51,564 nt of DNA from Bdellovibrionia bacterium. Lineage in GTDB: Bacteria; Bdellovibrionota; Bdellovibrionia; Bdellovibrionales; JAGQZY01. The DNA is taken from NCBI GenBank assembly GCA_030424665.1, contig JAUHWN010000010.1, forward strand, positions 1 through 51,564, read 5' to 3'. The position numbers were made by a program, and so were the translations under genes. Positions 19,445 to 27,384 of this stretch are shown piece by piece (positions within the stretch are counted from its first letter, which is position 1; each line of letters opens with the position of its first letter). Below the pieces are notes generated by a model. That model worked only from the letters and a program-made list of their open reading frames with translations, searched no databases and was not told the DNA's origin.

Positions 19445-20593
19445 TTAAATTTCATTTAACTGATCTAAGGCTTCTAATAATATATCAGTTTCTTTTAAAT
19501 TATTAAACAAATGGAACGATAGTCTTAGATTACCCTCTCGGACACTGGCTTCAATACCATTTTTTCTAAGTGAATTTTCAAGTGCCAATGGATTCCCTTC
19601 ATTTATAGCCTTAAGAGCAAGAATATTTTTATGTTCCCCTAAAGGAGTAATTAGGTCATATTTTTCTTTTGGATAGTTATTTAAAAAATAAGAAACGAGA
19701 TTTTTATTATGCTCTTCGATATTTTCAAGGCCAACCTCAATAAATAATTCGAGTGTTTTCAGAAGTGCGTTCATTCCAATCAAATTTGGAGCTTGTCCTC
19801 GATCAAACTTTCTTGCTCCTGGTAACGCCTCGATTGAATATTTTAGCAAATCTTCGCTTTCCGTTCCGTTAATAAAAGTTTGCCAACTGAGATGTGTATT
19901 TTCTATCAAATTTAGCGCATTGTCTGACCAGTAAGCAAATGCATGACCGTAAGGGCTAAGTAGCCACTTGTAAGTTGCCCCCACTACAACATCACATGAT
20001 TCTATTTCCTCCTTTGAAAGTGAAATGCCCCCTAATGATTGAGAGACATCAACGATAAATAAAATATCTCGCTCACGACAAATTTTACCTATTTCTTTAA
20101 TGTTGTTACTCCTACCCGTGTTGAACATGACATGGGATAAATTTAATACTCTTGTATTTTTTGGTAGTTCATTTCTCAGCAAACCTGGATCACGAAAATA
20201 TTTTTCGGAAAGTTTAGTTATTTGATACCCACTTCTTTTTTGATTAAGCATCCAGGGAAGAACATTTGATGGATAATCTCCTTCCATAAGCACAACGCTG
20301 CCGCTATCTCTAAAATTTAGCCCAATTGAGATGTATGAAATTACCTCAGAGACAGCCCCGTGATGGGATATATTGTCTCCTGAAACACCCAATAAAACTC
20401 CAAATTGATCTCGAACTTGATCTGGAAGTCCTCTCCAGCGACTATAAGGAAAATCTACTGGATTTTGAGAATGTTCTATCGCACTGACCCCAGCAGTCTT
20501 GGCCCTATTTGGCAATGGTCCAAAGTAGGCAGAGTTAAAGTACCCCTGCTTTAGTGTTCCAAATTCCATCTCCCTATACTTTTCAACTTTCAT
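19445..20593 (-). CDS. Class V aminotransferase / cysteine-desulfurase-like PLP enzyme, 382 aa
   Basis: Fold type I PLP enzyme of class V. The cofactor lysine is in GATYKWLLSPYG (about residue 208), preceded by the Asp of FIVDVSQSLGG that pairs with the pyridine nitrogen, and followed by GQAPNLIGMNALL and SVREGNLRLSFHLFN. Relatives include cysteine desulfurases, isopenicillin-N epimerases and C-S lyases; the exact reaction cannot be read. It is divergent from the XRE-cupin regulator, with a 76-base shared promoter region that probably holds the operator. Confidence 0.85.
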   Translation of the reverse strand: MKVEKYREMEFGTLKQGYFNSAYFGPLPNRAKTAGVSAIEHSQNPVDFPYSRWRGLPDQVRDQFGVLLGVSGDNISHHGAVSEVISYISIGLNFRDSGSVVLMEGDYPSNVLPWMLNQKRSGYQITKLSEKYFRDPGLLRNELPKNTRVLNLSHVMFNTGRSNNIKEIGKICRERDILFIVDVSQSLGGISLSKEEIESCDVVVGATYKWLLSPYGHAFAYWSDNALNLIENTHLSWQTFINGTESEDLLKYSIEALPGARKFDRGQAPNLIGMNALLKTLELFIEVGLENIEEHNKNLVSYFLNNYPKEKYDLITPLGEHKNILALKAINEGNPLALENSLRKNGIEASVREGNLRLSFHLFNNLKETDILLEALDQLNEI

Positions 20594-20669
20594 TTAATAT
20601 CCTTCGTTATTTAAAAAGATCATATGTTCATTAAATAAAACACTTGAAAATGTTCGTCAAGGGGGATAT

Positions 20670-21251
20670 TTGTTCTTTATGATGAACACTGAAGCAGGGG
20701 ATCATACGGTCATCTCCCAAGCATTAGCCAAAAACCTTAAGGATTACCGAGAACGGCAAGGTTTGAGCCTAAGTGAATTGGCAAAAAAGGCAAATATCGG
20801 AAAGTCTACACTTTCAGTCCTTGAAACAGGCAATGGAAATCCTAACATCGAAACTGTCTGGGCTTTGGCGATTGCTCTCAAAGTACCCTTTGGCCAACTT
20901 ATTGACACTTCTGGCGCAGAAATACGCTTGATAAAAAAAGGAGAAGGTATTTCTGTTGATACGAAAGATAAGTCGATGATCGCAGGTTTACTGACTTCTC
21001 GGACAGGGCGAGGTGCCTTTGAGTTATATCAAGTTGATCTCTCACAAAAAGCGAAACGTAAGGCCGAGGCGCATAAAAAAGGAACCTTTGAACATATATA
21101 TGTTATTAAAGGTAAACTTATCACTGGCCCTGTTGAAAGTACACTTACACTCCAGGCGGGAGACTTAGCATCCTTTCCAGCAGATACCCCTCATGTATAC
21201 GAAGCATTTTCTTCCGAGGTTATAGCTTTAGTTTTGATGGATTACTCTTAA
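20670..21251 (+). CDS. XRE-family regulator with C-terminal cupin, about 190 aa
   Basis: Residues about 20-75 hold a lambda-type helix-turn-helix (LSLSELAKKANIGKSTLSVLETG), and the C-terminal half is a small cupin barrel (HIYVIKGKLITGP...LQAGDLASFPADTPHVYEA) that would bind a small ligand. Such proteins regulate nearby amino-acid or amine metabolism genes, here the divergent aminotransferase and methyltransferase. The start may be TTG at 20670 (5 bases from GGGGG) or ATG at 20679. Its end overlaps the convergent VirB4 gene by 4 bases. Confidence 0.85.
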   Translation: MFFMMNTEAGDHTVISQALAKNLKDYRERQGLSLSELAKKANIGKSTLSVLETGNGNPNIETVWALAIALKVPFGQLIDTSGAEIRLIKKGEGISVDTKDKSMIAGLLTSRTGRGAFELYQVDLSQKAKRKAEAHKKGTFEHIYVIKGKLITGPVESTLTLQAGDLASFPADTPHVYEAFSSEVIALVLMDYS

Positions 21252-23695
21252 GCACAGTCTTTTAGTTTCTTCTTTCCGAAAGCCAGCAGTTCAAGTACAT
21301 CGAGCTTACTCAAATCAGGATTCTCGGCCTCAGTGTGAGCGATGAGCATTTTGTCATTGGCATCCGAAGTGGAAAACCAATGGCTTAACGGCTCTGGAAC
21401 AAGCTGCAAAATGGCTTCGTTTTCATCCTGCAAATAATAAAACTCGCTGTATTCTCCCTTTTTTATTTGAAGGCTTTTGATTCGCTCAACTTGTGTGTCG
21501 TTAAAATCAAATGTCCTTTTGAAGTCATCCCAATCAATTTTTCTTTGCCTCAAGATGATTACGCTTGTCGTATTGGTCATTAAGGCATCTTTTAGTGCTT
21601 TGTCGGCCATAAAGTCTTTGTAGTTTTGGCTCAAGCACCAAATCCCACTTTTAAACTTTCTCCACGTTCTGTAACAAGTAATTACGACCTGTCTTGCAAG
21701 CTCGGATTGAAAGAGTCTTTCGGCTTCGTCAATGATGAGTAAATACTCACGCTCAATATCCGAAGAAGCAACGTCTTGAATATATGAAGTGAGCAAAAGT
21801 AAAAGAACGTCTTTCAAATCAGAATAATTGCTTAGGTGCTGAACTTCGATAGAAACAAGGTCTTTGGAGAGCTTCACATTGGTTTGCCCATCGAGCATCT
21901 GCCCGTAGGCTGATGAGCCTGTCCAGCTATAAAGAATTTCACCAAACTTTCTCATCTGTTCATCTTTGTGACCATCAAGCAGCTTTTTTAGATCAGAGAG
22001 AGTCGGCGTTTTATCCTTGGCTTCACTATAAACCCTATGAACTTGCTCCTCTAAGAGAGCCTTTTCACGCTTACCAAGGGCCTTTTTGTCTTCATCTTTT
22101 AAAATCATCTCTAGCACCGCCAAAACAGTGCGAATCCGATCAGGATTTGGCGTTGTTTCTCCCTCTTTAAGATCAAACATATTGAGGCAAAGATCAGAGT
22201 CCAGATTTAAGTCTAGGAACTCGCCATCTAAAATCTCAATCAGTCGTTTAGAAGATGCACCATTATCAATCCACACGATTCTGGGTCGAAGTAGATCACC
22301 AGCTCCATTCCTGCGTGTTTTGCCATAGAACATCGCCATAAGCTGAACGACGGTATAACTTTTTCCACTGCCTGATCCTCCGAAGACGATTCCGTTCCAG
22401 GCTGGCAAGTGGTCTGCATAGGGATCAAGAGAAAACAGACCACCATCTCTGGTCGGCAATAAACAAACTGCTCTCGGATTTCCTGACCAGCTTGCATAAA
22501 CTGGCATCAAGTGGGAAGCGTTGCTTGATTTCATCTTTTTATGACGAACACCATCGCATCTGCCAGGAATAGACTTTAGAAATACCTCCTTTGATGCCAA
22601 GGTTTCCTGTAAACCTTCAGCCTGATTCATTGTCCTAAATGTTTTCAAAATTTCATCGGTCTTATCATCAAGCTCGGCCTTTGATTTGCCCCAAATGATG
22701 ACGTTAAAATCAGACGACAATAGCTTTTCAGAACCTTCCAAAAGGTTAGAAAGTAACCCTTCAATTTGGCCGAGTTTGTTTTCCGATTCTAAATCACTGA
22801 CATTTTGACTACCTGATGCCATCGAGTGAGCAATTCGCCGTTTTAATTCCAGTGATGATTTTTCTTTGGCCTGATCGAGTAAGTGGATAGACTGGCTAAT
22901 CCAAAAGTGAAAAGGCACAGAAGAAAAAATATTCCCCATTGAAGCGAAAGTTTGACCTTCCGGCAGGAGCGCAAGGCTGATTGTCCTGAACTTATAATCA
23001 CCGATATTGATAGAGTCTTTGTCCCAAGTAAGATCAGTAAGGGTGAGCTGTTCACTTATTGATGGATCAAGAAAACTTTTCGACTCTCGAAGTTTACATT
23101 TTCCAATTTTCTCAACTCTCGTCAGATTCAAATATTCAAAGACAAGATCAAACCATTCATTTGACTCAAGAGCAGAAGGAGTCAATTTTGCCGAAGCAAG
23201 TAGAGACTCCACTTGTTTAACCACGCGAAGGAATTTCTCTTTTCTCTCCAAGTAATCTTTTTCAGAAATTGGCTCAAACTGCTTACTCGACGCAAATAAG
23301 CTTTGTTTTTTCATATTGAAAGACTGGCTTCTTATGAAAAAGTAAATGCTTGGAACAAAATATTTTTTTTGCCCCTGATTTTTTCTATAAAAATTCAGTC
23401 TCGCATCCGCAATGCGCTTATAGGGGCCTTCAATATCTTTTGAAAGCTCCTGGTGGTTTTCAATCAGATTTTCAATATTAGAGGATAGTTTGTAGAAAAC
23501 CTGTAAACGTATCCCTTCCTCACAAGAAACAAGTAAATTCTCAAGACTTTGGCTCAATTGATTGATGGCAGACTCAGAAGCACAAGTTATATCAAATCCA
23601 GATAAATTAAATCCTGCGCCAAGTGATCCATCACTGAAAACCATCAAGTTTTCATCAAAATGCCAAAAGCCTAGCTCATCAGCTAAACTACTCAT
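21248..23695 (-). CDS. VirB4/TraC-like type IV secretion ATPase, 815 aa
   Basis: The N-terminal half (residues about 1-400) is the VirB4/TraC regulatory region. The C-terminal motor has Walker A GGSGSGKS at about residue 440 and Walker B YLLIIDEAERLF at about 652, followed by TWRKFKSGIWCLSQNY. VirB4 powers pilus assembly and substrate transfer and is the most conserved part of conjugation systems, so this is the best gene for classifying the element. Its start overlaps the VirB3-like gene by 8 bases. Confidence 0.92.
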   Translation of the reverse strand: MSSLADELGFWHFDENLMVFSDGSLGAGFNLSGFDITCASESAINQLSQSLENLLVSCEEGIRLQVFYKLSSNIENLIENHQELSKDIEGPYKRIADARLNFYRKNQGQKKYFVPSIYFFIRSQSFNMKKQSLFASSKQFEPISEKDYLERKEKFLRVVKQVESLLASAKLTPSALESNEWFDLVFEYLNLTRVEKIGKCKLRESKSFLDPSISEQLTLTDLTWDKDSINIGDYKFRTISLALLPEGQTFASMGNIFSSVPFHFWISQSIHLLDQAKEKSSLELKRRIAHSMASGSQNVSDLESENKLGQIEGLLSNLLEGSEKLLSSDFNVIIWGKSKAELDDKTDEILKTFRTMNQAEGLQETLASKEVFLKSIPGRCDGVRHKKMKSSNASHLMPVYASWSGNPRAVCLLPTRDGGLFSLDPYADHLPAWNGIVFGGSGSGKSYTVVQLMAMFYGKTRRNGAGDLLRPRIVWIDNGASSKRLIEILDGEFLDLNLDSDLCLNMFDLKEGETTPNPDRIRTVLAVLEMILKDEDKKALGKREKALLEEQVHRVYSEAKDKTPTLSDLKKLLDGHKDEQMRKFGEILYSWTGSSAYGQMLDGQTNVKLSKDLVSIEVQHLSNYSDLKDVLLLLLTSYIQDVASSDIEREYLLIIDEAERLFQSELARQVVITCYRTWRKFKSGIWCLSQNYKDFMADKALKDALMTNTTSVIILRQRKIDWDDFKRTFDFNDTQVERIKSLQIKKGEYSEFYYLQDENEAILQLVPEPLSHWFSTSDANDKMLIAHTEAENPDLSKLDVLELLAFGKKKLKDCA

Positions 23696-24014
23696 ATATT
23701 TTTAACCTCATTTTGTTAATGTTTTTTGACTCTTTCCCCGCAGAGAAAAACCCTGGCTCCAAGTAAAATCGAATAAGATGGGCCATGAAGTTTTCAGGCT
23801 TGCCTTTCTTACCAAAATAAAAGATGGCAATGATGAGAACTGGTCCACCGATGACCAAAGGAATTTCCAATGCTGTTCCACCAAAGAAGAGATTCATTAC
23901 AGCACCAAAGATTAGAGCAAGAAGAAGATCGAGGGCCTCAAGGCCCCCGATCTTAAATTTTGCATCTAAATTTCGATGCACTTCAGAAGTATGAACTTCT
24001 ATAGCCTTACCCAC
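23688..24014 (-). CDS. VirB3/TraL-like type IV secretion protein
   Basis: A short cytoplasmic N-terminus is followed by two adjacent membrane helices (LDLLLALIFGAVMNLFFGG and IPLVIGGPVLIIAIFYF) and a basic tail, the layout of VirB3. The frame is open to 24062, but a GTG at 24014 that overlaps the VirB2 stop codon is the more economical start (VGKAIEVHTSEVHRNLDAKF). VirB3 works with VirB4 at the inner membrane, and the gene order B2-B3-B4 supports the call. Confidence 0.75.
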   Translation of the reverse strand: MGKAIEVHTSEVHRNLDAKFKIGGLEALDLLLALIFGAVMNLFFGGTALEIPLVIGGPVLIIAIFYFGKKGKPENFMAHLIRFYLEPGFFSAGKESKNINKMRLKIYE

Positions 24015-24318
24015 CGACGGCTGACTGGAACCAGCGAATGATAAGTGGTGCGAGAAATCCAATCACGCTCGCAATTACCACTAAGATCATGCGCTTTTTT
24101 GCTCCTTCATCACCACTGGCAGCAAGCATGGCCGCATAGAGAAGGCCAAGTATTGCCACTGCCGGAAGAATCACCGACATTAAGTTATTGGTGAAGCCTT
24201 GGATTCGACTCTCAAAGCCACTGCCACCAAAACCTTGTGCCAAAGCAGGGTCAGCAAAAAACAGTAATCCACCGACCATCATAATGGCCCCAACTAACCA
24301 GATATTTTTTGAAATCAT
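24007..24318 (-). CDS. VirB2/TrbC-like pilin, 103 aa
   Basis: A signal peptide with cleavage after ALA (FFADPALAQG) releases a mature pilin of about 75 residues with two hydrophobic helices (VILPAVAILGLLYAAMLAA and MILVVIASVIGFLAPLIIRWF) separated by a short charged loop (SGDEGAKKR), the standard VirB2/TrbC pattern. It is the main pilus subunit. It begins one base after the stop of the preceding gene. Confidence 0.85.
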   Translation of the reverse strand: MISKNIWLVGAIMMVGGLLFFADPALAQGFGGSGFESRIQGFTNNLMSVILPAVAILGLLYAAMLAASGDEGAKKRMILVVIASVIGFLAPLIIRWFQSAVGG

Positions 24319-24657
24319 TTAGTTGTTAAGGTAGAGAACCAATGTTTTAAATTTTGACCCGTAGTTGATGAAGACATTTCCTTCTGTCTGTTCATCACTA
24401 TAACCTTGTCCAACGAGCTGACGTTTGAGAAATGTACCGTCTTTTCTTTTTATGACTAGCTCCATTCTGTATTCAACTCGATCATTTTCACTCGCAAATG
24501 GTTTGAGGAAGTATTGCTTTTCGCTTGGCTCCTCATCAATTTTGAGTAAGTATTCACCATAATTGGTGTTATAAAAGCTGACTCCGGCGTGGTTGACTGT
24601 ATTATCCCTTGGATCAAGCCAGCCGAGAATCAATGTTTCACCGTTTTTATTTGTCAT
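24319..24657 (-). CDS. Protein of unknown function at the head of the conjugation operon, 112 aa
   Basis: No signal peptide or membrane segment. The protein is predicted to be beta-rich, with a tail of the form LVGQGYSDEQTEG.VFINYG that resembles the tail of its upstream neighbour (EQVGVGYLLHGRNAGLIRL), so the two may be distant paralogues. It has a strong AAAAGGAG ribosome binding site and runs directly into the pilin gene. Role unknown; position suggests regulation or pilus processing. Confidence 0.65.
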   Translation of the reverse strand: MTNKNGETLILGWLDPRDNTVNHAGVSFYNTNYGEYLLKIDEEPSEKQYFLKPFASENDRVEYRMELVIKRKDGTFLKRQLVGQGYSDEQTEGNVFINYGSKFKTLVLYLNN

Positions 24658-24753
24658 AGAAGACTCCTTTTGATTTTAAAAATTGCCACTTCCCCTGGAA
24701 TCTTCCCGTAAATCTAATTTTGACTTTTCCCTTTCTCCTTTTAGTTTTCATGT

Positions 24754-25113
24754 TTAAGCTGCCATTCGTACTGTTTCACAAGTCTTGTATCGAGCTAGAT
24801 TGATGTAAATATTTGAGCTATCGTAAAAGTCCCACTCAAGCCGAATAAGACCTGCATTGCGACCATGTAAGAGATAGCCAACACCTACTTGTTCCAACTC
24901 TTCATTCTCTAGGTTTTCATAGTAGATCACATAGTCGTGAGCTGCATTGATGTCGCTTTCTGGTTCAAGTGTGTAGCCATCTTTTTCAAGACCGTTGATT
25001 TGAAGTTCACAGAAATCGGCCTCTTCGTCATAATAACCATGACCAATGCTGCGAATTTTTAGTACGTTTCCTTTTTTATTTTTTCTACCTTTGAATATAT
25101 CGAATAAGTTCAT
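24754..25113 (-). CDS. Small acidic protein of unknown function, 119 aa
   Basis: A basic N-terminus (MNLFDIFKGRKNKKG) is followed by an acidic, Tyr-rich, probably beta-stranded body. No family recognised. It shows weak similarity to the following gene in its last 40 residues. It lies in the same operon, 13 bases after a sigma-region-4-like gene. A 96-base gap separates it from the next gene. Confidence 0.6.
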   Translation of the reverse strand: MNLFDIFKGRKNKKGNVLKIRSIGHGYYDEEADFCELQINGLEKDGYTLEPESDINAAHDYVIYYENLENEELEQVGVGYLLHGRNAGLIRLEWDFYDSSNIYINLARYKTCETVRMAA

Positions 25114-25126
25114 ATTGCCCCCTTCA

Positions 25127-25378
25127 TTAAGCTGATAGTGATAGTTTTAGTGCTCTTGAAAAGCGTGGTTGCTTCATACAGTCCTTTTTTAGTGAGATGA
25201 GTGCATCTTTAAGTAAAGAATCTGCTTCACCCCAAGACACTCGAAGCGACTTGGCAATTTCAAAAACTGAGTAGTTGTGCCAAAAGCGAAGAACGATTGC
25301 TTTCTTCTGTCTTGGTGGTAGTTTCTTGAGAAGTGATCTTGCAATGACCTGATCTTCTGCTGAAAACTCTGAAAACAT
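25127..25378 (-). CDS. Sigma-70 region 4-like protein, 83 aa
   Basis: Nearly the whole protein is a sigma region 4 helix-turn-helix: LPPRQKKAIVLRFWHNYSVFEIAKSLRVSWGEADSLLKDALISLKK. Region 2, which binds core polymerase and the -10 box, is absent, so it is not a complete sigma factor. It could contact promoter DNA or replace region 4 on RNA polymerase. It is adjacent to the 25378-25530 gene and near a second protein of the same kind (25634-26098). Confidence 0.75.
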   Translation of the reverse strand: MFSEFSAEDQVIARSLLKKLPPRQKKAIVLRFWHNYSVFEIAKSLRVSWGEADSLLKDALISLKKDCMKQPRFSRALKLSLSA

Positions 25379-25530
25379 TAAAGCCCCCTTGGTAAGTAAA
25401 ATGCTTGCGCTTTGATTCTTTCCATTTCCTCAATGGTTTGTTTCTGGATTCTTACTTGCTCCCAATCTCTTTCAGTGGAGACATGGGGCTTTGAACGAAA
25501 CCAGTTCACAACCTTGCGAATGAATTTCAT
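25378..25530 (-). CDS. Small basic protein of unknown function, 50 aa
   Basis: The frame is open to 25584, but the ATG at 25530 has an AGGT site 5 bases away and is the likely start (MKFIRKVVNWFRSKP). The basic amphipathic first 15 residues may sit on the membrane; the rest is an acidic-basic helix. Its end overlaps the start of the sigma-like gene by one base. Possible partner or anti-factor of that protein, by position only. Confidence 0.5.
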   Translation of the reverse strand: MKFIRKVVNWFRSKPHVSTERDWEQVRIQKQTIEEMERIKAQAFYLPRGL

Positions 25531-25594
25531 ATTGACCTCCGATGATTTGTTAGTTTTGAAGGCAAATATTTTTTTGCCTCTCACTAATAGGGAT

Positions 25595-25625
25595 TTCGTG
25601 CAGGTTCGTGCAGCAATCGTGCAGG
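25595..25625. repeat. Three tandem TCGTGCAG repeats
   Basis: TCGTGCAG occurs at 25596-25603, 25606-25613 and 25617-25624, spaced about one helical turn, upstream of the 25378-25530 gene. The phasing suggests a protein binding site. A hairpin-like inverted repeat (GGCAAA/TTTGCC, 25561-25578) lies next to it. Confidence 0.45.
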
Positions 25626-25633
25626 TACTACTT

Positions 25634-26098
25634 TTATGAAACCTCTGATTTTACTAATTTTTCTTGAATCGCCATCACAGGGATTACTTGACGGAGCTTT
25701 TTCAAAGCGGCTTGATGACTACAGTGAACAGCACTTTTGCTAACTCCAAGCTCTTGAGCAATTTGAGCGAGTGATTGTTGGTGCCAGTAAATCTTTTTTA
25801 GAACGATGTACTGCTTTTGTGTGAGTGTCTTGATTGCTTTGACAACAAACGGCTTGAAATGACTAAGCTGTGGTTCTTCAGAGTAGCTGAATATACCCAT
25901 AGCGAGGTCTTTGGGATCAATGCTGTCCATCACGCTTTCAACGATTTTGGGCTTCATGGGCAACTCATCTTGCCCTACCTCGAAGGTTTCAAGATACTCT
26001 TCCCAAATTCTCGGTTTCCATGTTTTACAGATTTTTTTGATTTCTTCTTCTGACTTAGTGGAGCCATCAGCATTGAGCCACGGTTTTTCAATATTCAT
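25634..26098 (-). CDS. Sigma-70 region 4-like regulator, about 154 aa
   Basis: The ATG at 26098 has an AAGGGGGAT ribosome binding site and is preferred to 26140. The C-terminal third is a clear sigma region 4 helix-turn-helix (LTQKQYIVLKKIYWHQQSLAQIAQELGVSKSAVHCSHQAALKKLRQ). The N-terminal 90 residues resemble no known domain and lack region 2. First gene of the conjugation operon, downstream of a sigma-54-like promoter (26159-26174), so it may relay the sigma-54 signal to later transfer genes. Confidence 0.7.
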   Translation of the reverse strand: MNIEKPWLNADGSTKSEEEIKKICKTWKPRIWEEYLETFEVGQDELPMKPKIVESVMDSIDPKDLAMGIFSYSEEPQLSHFKPFVVKAIKTLTQKQYIVLKKIYWHQQSLAQIAQELGVSKSAVHCSHQAALKKLRQVIPVMAIQEKLVKSEVS

Positions 26099-26158
26099 TT
26101 TTATCCCCCTTGCGGTTATTGACTGAAGCGGAATGCTCACAGTTTCGTGGGAGATAAT

Positions 26159-26174
26159 TACAAGTGGTGTGCCT
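26159..26174 (-). promoter_or_regulatory. Sigma-54-like promoter of the conjugation operon
   Basis: Read on the minus strand the site is AGGCACACCACTTGTA: GG at -24 and TTG at -12 with the required 12-base spacing. The last conserved C is a T, so it is weaker than the two other sigma-54 promoters. It shares ACCACTTG with the promoter at 27878-27893. It lies about 60 bases upstream of the first gene of the operon. Confidence 0.6.
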
Positions 26175-26236
26175 AAAATGGTCTTCCGGTCAAGGCACTA
26201 ATTCTTTTAGGGTTTTTATTTTTCAATAATGAATTT

Positions 26237-26252
26237 CTACAAGAGTGCGTAG
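26237..26252. promoter_or_regulatory. Putative activator site (CTACAA-N4-GCGTAG)
   Basis: CTACAAGAGTGCGTAG is an imperfect 16-bp palindrome matching the other four sites of this family. It lies 63 bases upstream of the -24 box of the conjugation promoter, a normal enhancer distance for a sigma-54 activator. Confidence 0.65.
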
Positions 26253-26260
26253 AATTGATT

Positions 26261-26276
26261 CTACAAAATGTTGAAG
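26261..26276. promoter_or_regulatory. Putative activator site (CTACAA-N4-TTGAAG)
   Basis: CTACAAAATGTTGAAG repeats the same 16-bp plan 24 bases further upstream, so the two sites are about two helical turns apart and could bind two activator dimers on one face. Confidence 0.6.
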
Positions 26277-26400
26277 ACAAATTAAAAAATTGTAGATTTA
26301 GAATAAGAAAATCGGTCTTAAATCAATGAAATATTAAATCGAAGTGATGGCCATTACTTCGACTTTTTGGCATCAGTTTCTTAATGGCTGCTTGTCCAAA

Positions 26401-26849
26401 CTAGCTCATCACAACGTCTGCATTTTTACGCTCAAAACTATTTTTTAAAACCCAAAACTCAACCGCTACAAGACCCAAAATAATTGCTATCTCACCGATA
26501 AAGTAGGCGATACCAATTGGTTCAAGAATATTGAAGTGTGAAAAAACTAAGAAGGCTGTAAGTGCGCAATAACTAAGAAGGCTGTAAGTGCGCAATAACT
26601 TAAATTGGCAAAAATTATGACTTTTAGCCATACGCTGTTTCTGCAATCAGAGAAATAGTAGCGGCTGACTGAATAAATCGAATAGATAAATGCGATTGCT
26701 GCCAAAAAATAGAGAGTCGCTACTGGCATACCAATCCAATCTCGAAAAAATGGAAGAGTAACCCCAAGAGAAAAAGCACTCAAAAAAGCACCAATGCCAT
26801 CAACTAGAAAAATGTTCTTTTCATTAATTCGAGCAAGCACGTTTGTCAT
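26401..26849 (-). pseudogene. Four-helix membrane protein gene broken by a 26-bp tandem duplication
   Basis: Two overlapping frames (26547-26849 and 26401-26646) are the halves of one membrane protein of about 140-150 residues. The first half starts MTNVLARINEKNIFL and both frames encode NLSYCALTAFLV / LLSYCALTAFLV at the join. A perfect 26-bp direct repeat (26545-26570 and 26571-26596) shifts the frame; removing one copy joins the halves into a protein with four membrane helices. Function unknown. Could be a real inactivation, a reversible slippage site, or an assembly artefact. Confidence 0.7.
26545..26596. repeat. 26-bp perfect tandem duplication
   Basis: Two adjacent identical copies (26545-26570, 26571-26596), each beginning AACTAAGAAGG and ending GTGCGCAAT. 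Because 26 is not a multiple of three, the repeat breaks the membrane-protein frame around it. Confidence 0.95.
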
Positions 26850-26934
26850 GTTTGACCTCTATTCCTAGCAGACCTCATTTTTTCACACTTGGCAACTGCA
26901 CAAGTATTTTTCTAAGTTCCATTGACTCTCTGAC

Positions 26935-27318
26935 TTAGCTAGGGTCGTGACAAACAGCTTCTATGTTGTGGCCATCAGGATCAAGCACGAAAGCGCCGTA
27001 GTAGTTTTCATGGTATTCTGGTCTCAAGCCAGGTTTGCCATTGTCTTTTCCTCCAGCAGCAAGAGCCGCCTTGTAAAAATCGTCTACCTTCTTACGAGAG
27101 TCTGCCCTGAACGCAATATGAAGTCGGGGCTTACTTTGTGAACCTTCACCAATATAAAGATCGGTTCCAAGCGCATCCCCCCAACCTAGAACCAGACGCC
27201 CCCCAAACTCTTGGGGCGCTTCCATCAACTTCTTGTATCCGAGAGGCTTTAAGGCACTGTCGTAAAAGTGCCCGCTCCTTTTAAGGTCGCTGACATCAAT
27301 GGCAAGGTGGTCAATCAT
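26935..27318 (-). CDS. VOC-superfamily (glyoxalase/bleomycin-resistance fold) protein, 127 aa
   Basis: Two beta-alpha-beta-beta-beta modules: the first starts IDHLAIDVSDLKRSGHFYDSALKPLGYK, the second ends YYGAFVLDPDGHNIEAVCHDP. The metal-ligand positions of the family (His in the first strand, His and Glu in the last strand motif DPDGHNIEA) are present, so it may be an active metal-dependent lyase or dioxygenase; the substrate is unknown. It is in the minus-strand operon read from the sigma-54 promoter at 27878-27893. Confidence 0.85.
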   Translation of the reverse strand: MIDHLAIDVSDLKRSGHFYDSALKPLGYKKLMEAPQEFGGRLVLGWGDALGTDLYIGEGSQSKPRLHIAFRADSRKKVDDFYKAALAAGGKDNGKPGLRPEYHENYYGAFVLDPDGHNIEAVCHDPS

Positions 27319-27384
27319 CGTATTACTTTCCTATACACATTTTTTAAACTTTATTCTTGGGTCCCACAGCCATCGCAGAAACCT

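Larger units (their letters stand above)
26099..26400. other. Control region of the conjugation operon
   Basis: No gene is seen here. The region holds a sigma-54-like promoter and two CTACAA-N4 sites (listed separately), plus a TTGTAG half-site at 26290-26295, arranged as an enhancer-promoter unit reading into the minus-strand conjugation operon. Confidence 0.6.
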
